The notes under the pieces are model-generated. The model was not told the DNA's origin. It searched no databases and worked only from the letters and a program-made list of their open reading frames with translations. DNA of 64,000 bases from Euptelea pleiosperma (lineage: Eukaryota > Streptophyta > Magnoliopsida > Ranunculales > Eupteleaceae). The position numbers and the translations under genes are program-made. How positions within the stretch are numbered: position 1 is the first letter of the stretch; each line of letters begins with the position of its first letter. This document shows positions 62,601 to 64,000 of the stretch, one piece after another. The stretch spans positions 31,210,978 through 31,274,977 of the forward strand of contig CM068553.1 of NCBI GenBank assembly GCA_035048495.1, written 5' to 3'.

Positions 62601-64000
62601 ATTGAGAGAGAGAGATAATGGAGGTTAGGGGAGAGAATGAGAGATTAGGGTTTGAGAGAGAGTGGGGTGATTGAAGTGAATATTCAATCTCCCATAAGTA
62701 ATATTTATAAGTAGGGGAAACCCCTTCTACAAGTAAAGGAGAAATCGTGTGGGTCATTAACCCACTAACATGAAATAAAGAGATTGTGGGTTAAGTGGAT
62801 GGGCCCATCACTTAACCCATAAGCAATAGAGAATAAACCCCACATGGGGTAGTGGAACGCAGCCCACTAAGAACACCCCCACGTGGGTGTACATAGAATC
62901 CAACAGTTTCTTCTTCTAGATCTAACTAGAAATGAGAATCTTCTAGATTACCTGTCATCATTCAATGACCATTGTGGTGACAGTTGCATTTCCAGGAATG
63001 GTTCACAGATGATTGTATTGCATATTGGAATCTTTTCTGGATTAAAATCACGCTGAGTTTTGTAAACAGTCAGGTCCAGGTTAATAATAAATGTGCACAA
63101 CACATCCATTGTCACTTCGCACTATCACCTCCGGCATTATTGCTCTCGCATTACCGATCTTGGTTCAGCTTCTTCCACTCCCACTTCCACTCAACTATTG
63201 GCATGTAAGGGGCACGTCTCTGATTGGGATTGTTATCATGTCACTGTTCGCATTTTATTTTCCTGCATCAAGCTCAATTGTTTCAGTTGCGAACTTATTT
63301 TGAAATCATCTTCTGAATTTCAAAAGTAGTTCACACTTGATGAATTCATCCTATTATTTGTTTCTTTGTTAGAGAATTTCTCATGCATATAAACCCTGTC
63401 TAGCTAATGTCAATGCTGGTGATGACAAATTGTTATCATCTCAGAAAATTTCTCAAGTGCATACTTAACTTGTTGCCTTCCTTTTTATCTGTTCAGTTGG
63501 GGGAAGAACAGAAAGGGGTTAACACCTCTGCCGTGTTTTTCTTTTCGGCCAATAATCCCTCATCTATATTTTCTTCTTTAGAAAGTAAAAAAATTTGTTA
63601 CGTTAATCTTCGCACAAGTAGCTCCTGATTTTCTATTAGGTTTCTTTATAAAGGTTTGTTAGCAATTGCCTTAGGTTCTGAATTGTTATCACTGGATTAG
63701 AATTTTATATAGTCGTTTTTTGGAACTTCGGAGCGATTGCTTCAACCCACAAATGAACCCCAGAACAAAAATAACCACATATTTGACTGTTGCTGATGGC
63801 AGTTGATCAATCTACATGTAGTGTTACAGATATATGTCGAAATTTTATTTGTGAGTAATTGGTTGTTGTTTGGAGGTTTAACTCATACCATTTCCTTGGC
63901 AGTTGTGTTGATAACTCTGGAAATTGGGGGCGTGGAGGAATGTTTGATGCACTAACCAAACTTTCTGCGAGTATCCCATACATTTATCAAAGAGCTTTTG
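11436..64000 (+). CDS. CHR10: ALC1/CHD1L-like SNF2 chromatin remodeller (CHR10-type), 3' end beyond window
   Basis: Fourteen exons with matching phases encode 764 residues before the window ends: 11436-11625, 11720-11727, 17815-17893, 18014-18174, 18409-18543, 21587-21767, 45269-45404, 45551-45668, 46561-46650, 46868-46975, 47070-47273, 55828-55953, 56042-56700 and 63903-64000. SNF2 motifs appear in order: DEMGLGKT (65-72), [18 protein letters not shown] (181-188), [10 protein letters not shown], then in the helicase C lobe [19 protein letters not shown] and QRVHRIGQ. A linker of about 150 residues leads into a macro domain ([10 protein letters not shown], then [14 protein letters not shown]). 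This order is that of human ALC1 (CHD1L) and Arabidopsis CHR10/ASG3, which is about 850 residues as I recall. The protein should move nucleosomes with ATP, and its macro domain should bind ADP-ribose. All visible exons are intact; the introns are filled with transposons. The start is the first in-frame ATG. Confidence 0.9.
11720..11727 (+). CDS. CHR10: CHR10-like exon 2, 8-nt micro-exon
   Basis: The eight bases GAGACGAG lie between TTTCCAG and GTTGGA. With the last G of exon 1 they give G-D-E, exactly the residues needed before MGLGKT of exon 3, and they restore phase 0. Intron 1 is only 94 bp. Reading through its donor gives no P-loop and soon meets a stop. Confidence 0.75.
11728..12639. other. 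CHR10-like intron 2, first part
   Basis: AT-rich intron DNA with no supported element. Confidence 0.5.
12640..12795 (+). mobile_element. LINE 3' tail, strongly 5'-truncated
   Basis: It ends in the family signature: gccccctcagccctctttta, then tatcccttttatcgatc and an A tract at 12786-12795. This matches the ends of the LINEs at 3385, 32545 and 54620. The left border and TSD are not clear. Confidence 0.7.
12796..13643. other. Intron 2, nothing recognised
   Basis: AT-rich sequence with no supported element. Confidence 0.5.
13659..13721 (-). mobile_element. 63-bp LINE 3' tail
   Basis: On the minus strand it reads ccttctcagccccttcttt, then taataaactcacc and ttttaccgatc with A's, the end of the same L1 family. 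It is flanked by ttattagcaaaaata (13644-13658) and ttattagtaaaaata (13722-13736), a 15-bp TSD with one mismatch. It is an extreme 5' truncation. Confidence 0.85.
13737..15112. other. Intron 2, nothing firmly recognised
   Basis: AT-rich sequence. A patch at about 14690-14850 repeats gtttcggtttcg-like words and may be an old repeat. It contains a local duplication of tcaggat.ccaagagaaatgg at about 14380-14460. Confidence 0.4.
15113..15510. mobile_element. Fold-back MITE, about 170-bp inverted arms, T9 flanks
   Basis: The left arm starts gggtcgggctccgtcgacaa and runs through ccctaaaatgacagg, tgtacaggacacaatt, gtatggatgtttggcca and attagtgattta. The right arm is its near-perfect reverse complement, ending at agcctgaccc. 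Nine T's flank both sides (15104-15112 and 15511-15519), compatible with a 9-bp TSD as in Mutator-like MITEs. It has no coding capacity. It is the best-preserved copy of the family seen at 4083, 6947 and 44125. Confidence 0.85.
15766..16002 (-). repeat. TRIM 3' LTR
   Basis: 237 bp, beginning tgatgcagg and ending tgcatta on the plus strand. It contains a short internal duplication of gcccatatcacacaggccac. Confidence 0.9.
16056..16292 (-). repeat. TRIM 5' LTR
   Basis: 237 bp, nearly identical to the other LTR. The PBS lies three bases to its left on the plus strand. Confidence 0.9.
16491..17150. repeat. 330-bp tandem duplication
   Basis: Two copies at an offset of 330 bp (16491-16820 and 16821-17150). 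Both contain tagatgctttaggtctta, aactccgcaatggtgcaact and cacatggtcatttttccatg. They differ at scattered bases and small indels, so this is an older duplication. Confidence 0.85.
17117..17231. repeat. 57-bp tandem duplication
   Basis: Two adjacent, apparently identical copies of a unit from ctacttatatttaacaaatt to aacagttattaaatagct, sitting at the end of the second 330-bp copy. Confidence 0.85.
17815..17893 (+). CDS. CHR10: CHR10-like exon 3 (P-loop)
   Basis: Encodes [20 protein letters not shown] and LSPGPF, ending in phase 1 at donor GTGAGT. The acceptor is TTGGCAG. It carries the Walker A lysine and threonine. Confidence 0.9.
18014..18174 (+). CDS. CHR10: CHR10-like exon 4
   Basis: Encodes [18 protein letters not shown] to [10 protein letters not shown], including motif Ia. 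The acceptor is CTCTGCAG and the donor GTAAGT. Confidence 0.9.
18409..18543 (+). CDS. CHR10: CHR10-like exon 5 (DEAQ box)
   Basis: Forty-five codons encoding [11 protein letters not shown] and the motif II block [13 protein letters not shown]. The acceptor is TTTACAG and the donor GTATGT. The Walker B box reads DEAQ rather than DEAH. Confidence 0.9.
18601..19004. other. Intron 5, first part, nothing recognised
   Basis: AT-rich with palindromic-looking stretches (ttagcttttaacttctaag, acttctactacaagtagaag). This could be an old MITE, but borders are not visible. Confidence 0.4.
19005..19600 (-). mobile_element. RTE-type LINE 3' fragment
   Basis: It starts on the plus strand with catcatcatc, ccactcccaactatttgggg and ttggcaacaaggat. 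I recognise this as the hallmark 3' end of plant RTE LINEs seen from the opposite strand. The text further right looks like degraded antisense RTE coding sequence, but no frame is intact. Confidence 0.5.
19840..20990 (-). mobile_element. Decayed L1-type LINE fragment
   Basis: The minus strand reads the C-terminal LINE region: WKKICNP followed by KEGGL and LMNK near 20800-20900, and the zinc segment [19 protein letters not shown] near 20130-20190. Frameshifts and stops break it throughout. It has neither poly-A nor TSD that I can place. Confidence 0.65.
20991..21586. other. Intron 5, last part, nothing recognised
   Basis: AT-rich intron sequence up to the acceptor of exon 6. Confidence 0.5.
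21587..21767 (+). CDS. CHR10: CHR10-like exon 6
   Basis: Encodes [36 protein letters not shown] (motif III) and further to KEAGDPSA, ending in phase 1. The acceptor is TTTGCAG. It is followed by the 23.5-kb intron 6. Confidence 0.9.
22072..23515. repeat. 722-bp tandem duplication, apparently identical copies
   Basis: Copy 1 is 22072-22793 and copy 2 is 22794-23515. Reading them side by side I saw no difference. The unit looks like the C-terminal and 3' end of a minus-strand LINE ([17 protein letters not shown] on the minus strand) plus unrelated DNA. It lies in intron 6 of the CHR10-like gene. Confidence 0.9.
23626..24384 (-). mobile_element. L1-type LINE fragment (zf-RVT)
   Basis: On the minus strand an open frame 24373-23996 reads [37 protein letters not shown] and the zinc part [17 protein letters not shown]. 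The 3' end is at ttggtataaattttattg, like the LINE at 33019. Same family as 33019-34364, different from the one at 26.4 kb. Confidence 0.75.
24731..26180 (-). mobile_element. Degenerate LTR-like block, minus orientation
   Basis: The minus strand ends atcttggataaaggggctgg, then ttcgggtcagattcagggca and tgaca, closely like the plus-strand end at 38107-38187. Further in, both share gggct, ccctagggtaaaagacc and caaacccctg, and similar spacing. I infer a related LTR pair in opposite orientation, probably Gypsy-type. The other border (about 26180) is a guess. Confidence 0.4.
25500..25730. repeat. Low-complexity cgtatcc/ggatacg-rich stretch
   Basis: Many short words such as ggatacg, cggatac and gtgtccgt occur on both strands. 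I take it as a simple-sequence region within the LTR-like block. It produces spurious open frames on both strands. Confidence 0.5.
26450..28742 (+). pseudogene. LINE ORF1 (RNA-binding, DUF4283-like), broken
   Basis: The first part (26450-27058, frame 2) has the plant L1 ORF1 core: [18 protein letters not shown], then [20 protein letters not shown]. It is interrupted by a TAG at 26699 and closed at 27056. A run of G's at about 27095 then shifts the frame, and 27111-28742 is open for 543 codons. The second part is serine-rich and basic at its end. ORF1 proteins bind the element RNA. I see no CCHC zinc knuckle. Confidence 0.8.
28739..32370 (+). pseudogene. LINE ORF2 (endonuclease, reverse transcriptase, zf-RVT), broken
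   Basis: Order of domains: AP-endonuclease ([33 protein letters not shown]), then the reverse transcriptase ([49 protein letters not shown] and the catalytic FADDTIFF), then the zf-RVT zinc region ([19 protein letters not shown]). Breaks: TAG at 29312 within the endonuclease; frameshifts near 30238 and near 30400; and TAG at 32127, after which the same frame continues to about 32370 with [10 protein letters not shown] and [12 protein letters not shown]. The catalytic residues themselves are kept. The element cleaves DNA and primes reverse transcription at the nick when intact. Confidence 0.9.
32546..33018. other. Intron 6, nothing recognised
   Basis: AT-rich intron DNA between two LINEs. Confidence 0.5.
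33019..34364 (-). mobile_element. 5'-truncated L1-type LINE, minus strand
   Basis: The poly-A appears as a T tract at about 33019 followed by ggtaagtataaactttattg. The minus strand encodes the LINE C-terminus (34294-33689: [51 protein letters not shown]) and, after a frameshift, the zf-RVT zinc part (33792-33403: [20 protein letters not shown]). It abuts a copia remnant on the right. I found no matching TSD. Confidence 0.8.
34365..34829 (+). mobile_element. Copia 3' remnant with LTR
   Basis: A few codons of the pol C-terminus remain ([17 protein letters not shown], the same ending as the copia at 48.1 kb). Then come a polypurine tract (gggggag, 34453-34459) and an LTR, 34460-34829 (370 bp, TGTTGG to ACAACA). 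Everything 5' of this is missing and the LINE at 33019 adjoins it. LTR words gtgggttaagtgggcccacc and cacttaaccca are shared with the copia at 57.1 kb. Confidence 0.75.
34590..34690. repeat. About 36-bp tandem repeat inside LTR, 3 copies
   Basis: The unit carries ggactttatgttgtagtggg and ttttcccacc. Two copies are close and the third is shortened (tttgtgttgtagtgggactc). Confidence 0.8.
34830..35879. other. Intron 6, unassigned
   Basis: The first half (34830-35340) is AC-rich with an open frame of 92 codons at 35054-35332 that has no similarity I recognise. The second half is AT-rich. No borders of an element are visible. Confidence 0.4.
35880..38187 (+). mobile_element. Degenerate LTR-like block, plus orientation
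   Basis: It looks like a long LTR or LARD-type remnant: a TATA-like attataaataga at about 36161, a CT-rich leader (ccctctctcgctctct), an internal tandem repeat (36447-36618), caaacccctgtataag, and an end reading atcttggataaacgggctga, then ttcgggttcgatttgg and ggggcgtgaca at 38187. It shares this end with the minus-strand block at 24731. Coding sequence is absent. Gypsy affinity is an inference. Confidence 0.4.
36447..36618. repeat. About 44-bp tandem repeat, 4 copies
   Basis: Unit: agtcgggagtgcgcataggc, tctgcggcccaaagg, plus a few variable bases. The four copies diverge gradually from left to right. Confidence 0.8.
38188..38484 (-). mobile_element. Copia 5' end remnant (LTR, PBS, leader)
   Basis: In minus orientation this is a 192-bp LTR (38293-38484, plus-strand TGTCGA to CTAACA) with the initiator tRNA-Met PBS directly adjacent (gctctgatacca, 38281-38292) and about 90 bp of purine-rich leader. 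Gag-pol and the other LTR are missing. It is distinct from the copia starting 60 bp to the right. Confidence 0.75.
38544..38718 (+). repeat. Copia 5' LTR (38.5-kb element)
   Basis: 175 bp, starting tgttgtcagtatgg and ending ctaaaattctact. Confidence 0.9.
39433..43770 (+). pseudogene. Copia gag-pol, broken
   Basis: Domains in order: gag core ([34 protein letters not shown]), two CCHC zinc knuckles ([14 protein letters not shown] and [14 protein letters not shown]), protease ([13 protein letters not shown]), integrase ([38 protein letters not shown]), reverse transcriptase ([23 protein letters not shown]) and RNase H (FTDAD, then [17 protein letters not shown]). Breaks in gag are TAA at 39802, TAA at 40105 and TGA at 40165, then a frame change near 40550. 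Breaks in pol are TAG at 40940, TGA at 41477, TGA at 43337 and a small deletion near 43420. It cannot make a functional polyprotein. Confidence 0.9.
43778..43965 (+). repeat. Copia 3' LTR (38.5-kb element)
   Basis: 188 bp, same ends as the 5' LTR. A few substitutions and one short duplication separate the two. Confidence 0.9.
43971..44124. other. Short unassigned gap between copia and MITE
   Basis: I see no feature of its own here. Confidence 0.5.
44352..44694 (-). mobile_element. Solo LTR of the 48.1-kb copia family
   Basis: 343 bp matching the LTRs at 48100 and 53508 from end to end (…ttgtaaataaggttgtaacc to cataaactccaaca), with ggtcc on both sides (44347-44351 and 44695-44699). It is a product of LTR-LTR recombination of an inserted element. 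It has more actattcacgtg repeats than the two element LTRs. Confidence 0.92.
44549..44605. repeat. Array of tattcacgtg units (G-box cluster)
   Basis: Four spaced copies of attcacgtg within about 50 bp in the solo LTR, each carrying the CACGTG palindrome. Two more CACGTG sites follow at about 44630 and 44667. Confidence 0.85.
44766..45268. other. End of intron 6, nothing recognised
   Basis: Ordinary intron DNA leading to the acceptor of exon 7. Confidence 0.5.
45269..45404 (+). CDS. CHR10: CHR10-like exon 7
   Basis: Two bases complete an aspartate codon with exon 6. It encodes [20 protein letters not shown] and LPPLTEIT, ending in phase 2. The acceptor is TGAACAG and the donor GTTAGA. Confidence 0.9.
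45551..45668 (+). CDS. CHR10: CHR10-like exon 8
   Basis: Encodes [20 protein letters not shown] to QQSLQNI. The acceptor is CTGACAG and the donor GTAATA. It corresponds to the end of the first RecA-like lobe and the linker. Confidence 0.9.
45669..46560. other. Intron 8, nothing recognised
   Basis: 892 bp of AT-rich intron without a visible insertion. Confidence 0.6.
46561..46650 (+). CDS. CHR10: CHR10-like exon 9
   Basis: Thirty codons including the conserved [19 protein letters not shown]. The acceptor is TGTTCAG and the donor GTAATC. Confidence 0.9.
46868..46975 (+). CDS. CHR10: CHR10-like exon 10
   Basis: Thirty-six codons, [20 protein letters not shown] followed by [16 protein letters not shown]. 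This is the start of the helicase C lobe (motif IV). Confidence 0.9.
47070..47273 (+). CDS. CHR10: CHR10-like exon 11
   Basis: Sixty-eight codons with [17 protein letters not shown] and motif [20 protein letters not shown]. The acceptor AATAAAG is weak but phase and homology support it. The donor is GTGAGT. It is followed by the 8.6-kb intron 11. Confidence 0.9.
47274..48094. other. Intron 11, first part
   Basis: There is no element here. A G-rich run (ggtgggtggtgggtggtggt) lies at about 47860-47885. Confidence 0.5.
48100..48410 (-). repeat. Copia 3' LTR (48.1-kb element)
   Basis: 311 bp. It differs from the 5' LTR mainly in the TATA-rich stretch near its middle and in scattered bases. Confidence 0.92.
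48419..52774 (-). pseudogene. Copia gag-pol, broken
   Basis: Gag starts at the ATG 52774 ([12 protein letters not shown]) and has a TAG at 52683-52681. Its core is [16 protein letters not shown] and [17 protein letters not shown], then one CCHC knuckle ([14 protein letters not shown]) and stops. Pol shows protease ([14 protein letters not shown]), a broken integrase ([31 protein letters not shown]), a reverse transcriptase open from 49831 to 49031 ([23 protein letters not shown]) and an RNase H end (48802-48419: [17 protein letters not shown]). Several frameshifts lie between 51.9 and 50.2 kb, and stops near 49.03-48.84 kb. It is non-functional. Confidence 0.9.
53508..53799 (-). repeat. Copia 5' LTR (48.1-kb element)
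   Basis: 292 bp with a (TA)n run at about 53646-53665. Confidence 0.92.
53805..54354. other. Intron 11 between copia and LINE tail
   Basis: Ordinary intron DNA. The text next to the copia continues the sequence interrupted at 48094. Confidence 0.55.
54372..54622 (+). mobile_element. LINE 3' tail, 250 bp
   Basis: The sequence tcaaagccacgttgtatcat to tttatcgatc with A's is nearly the same as the 3' end of the LINE at 2116-3385. It is flanked by the 17-bp TSD agaaagagaagagaata at 54355-54371 and 54623-54639. The similarity to the 2.1-kb copy is close enough to suggest a recent common source. Confidence 0.92.
54640..55827. other. Intron 11, last part, nothing recognised
   Basis: AT-rich intron DNA up to the acceptor of exon 12. 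There is a short triplicated motif (cttggattc, accaag) at about 54680-54730. Confidence 0.5.
55828..55953 (+). CDS. CHR10: CHR10-like exon 12
   Basis: Forty-two codons with [20 protein letters not shown] and HRIGQ, which is motif VI with the arginine finger. The acceptor is TTGTAG and the donor GTGAGA. Confidence 0.9.
56042..56700 (+). CDS. CHR10: CHR10-like exon 13 (linker and start of macro domain)
   Basis: 219 codons plus two bases, the largest exon. It begins [18 protein letters not shown], followed by an acidic, low-complexity linker, then [16 protein letters not shown] and a lysine-rich helix ([14 protein letters not shown]). It ends with the first macro-domain strand [12 protein letters not shown] and a last phase-2 codon. 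The donor follows at GTAGTG. Confidence 0.9.
56703..57070. other. Intron 13, first part
   Basis: Pyrimidine-rich intron DNA with no element. Confidence 0.5.
57076..57325 (-). repeat. Copia 3' LTR (57.1-kb element)
   Basis: 250 bp. It contains an inverted pair around gtgggcccaccacttaaccc and carries a deletion after gaggttgtc. Confidence 0.9.
57336..61662 (-). pseudogene. Copia gag-pol, broken
   Basis: Gag starts at 61662 ([12 protein letters not shown]) and reads [37 protein letters not shown]. It is stopped by TAG at 61119-61117, then continues in another frame with [15 protein letters not shown] degraded zinc region (CDHCSRP) follows. Protease reads [12 protein letters not shown] with a TAG just before it where a tryptophan is usual. 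A long frame, 60524-58692, holds integrase ([32 protein letters not shown]). After a frameshift near 58640, RT and RNase H follow from 58607 to 57627 ([31 protein letters not shown]), then more stops. It is the best preserved of the three copia elements. Confidence 0.9.
62566..62905 (-). repeat. Copia 5' LTR (57.1-kb element)
   Basis: 340 bp. It contains the purine-rich part lost from the other LTR (gagagagagagataatgg and following). Confidence 0.9.
62911..63902. other. Intron 13, last part, nothing recognised
   Basis: T-rich intron DNA that ends at the acceptor of exon 14. The bases before 57071 and after 62910 join without a gap once the copia and one TSD copy are removed. Confidence 0.55.
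63903..64000 (+). CDS. CHR10: CHR10-like exon 14, cut by window edge
   Basis: The acceptor is TTGGCAG. It encodes [20 protein letters not shown] and [12 protein letters not shown], the ADP-ribose loop region of the macro domain. It continues past the right edge. Confidence 0.88.

Larger units (their letters stand above)
57076..62905 (-). mobile_element. Complete Ty1/copia element in intron 13, minus strand
   Basis: 5' LTR 62566-62905 (340 bp) and 3' LTR 57076-57325 (250 bp, with an internal deletion of roughly 100 bp relative to the other). The PBS gctctgatacca (62554-62565) touches the 5' LTR. A polypurine tract lies next to the 3' LTR (plus strand ctccccctc, 57326-57334). The flanks are gtttc at 57071-57075 and 62906-62910, an exact TSD. 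Its protein is closely related to the element at 48.1 kb. Confidence 0.95.

Overview
The window is nuclear DNA of a flowering plant. It has AT-rich introns with GT-AG borders, plant Ty1/copia elements whose primer-binding site matches initiator tRNA-Met, plant L1-type LINEs, MITEs and a TRIM. I see only two host genes; nearly everything else is transposon sequence at different stages of decay. I cannot name the species. The very long introns point to a large, transposon-rich genome.

Region 1 (1-1843, minus strand) holds the first five coding exons of an EXS-domain (ERD1/XPR1/SYG1 family) membrane protein. The rest of that gene lies beyond the left edge. Region 2 (about 1.85-11.4 kb) separates this gene from its divergent neighbour. 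It contains a 5'-truncated L1 LINE with a 14-bp target-site duplication (TSD), MITE copies, a decayed LINE with a still-open RNase H domain, and an LTR-like block with a degenerate ATCGATTGG repeat.

Region 3 (11436 to beyond 64000, plus strand) is one gene, a plant ALC1/CHD1L-type SNF2 remodeller like Arabidopsis CHR10. I reconstructed 14 exons whose phases join perfectly. They include an 8-nt micro-exon that encodes the two residues in front of the MGLGKT P-loop. All SNF2 motifs are present, followed by the start of the macro domain. The gene is more than 52 kb long because introns 2, 5, 6, 11 and 13 are packed with transposons.

Intron 2 holds LINE tails, a fold-back MITE flanked by T9, a 527-bp TRIM and tandem duplications. 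Intron 5 holds an RTE-like and an L1-like LINE remnant. Intron 6 (23.5 kb) holds a 722-bp tandem duplication that reads as identical, several LINE pieces, a near full-length L1 LINE, two LTR-like blocks in opposite orientation, copia fragments, a complete but mutated copia, and a MITE interrupted by a solo LTR. Introns 11 and 13 each hold one complete minus-strand copia with exact 5-bp TSDs, and these two are relatives.

I found no new multi-gene system. The most notable points are the micro-exon inside the ATPase core, the intron expansion around intact exons, the G-box-bearing MITE and LTR family, and the extremely compact TRIM.
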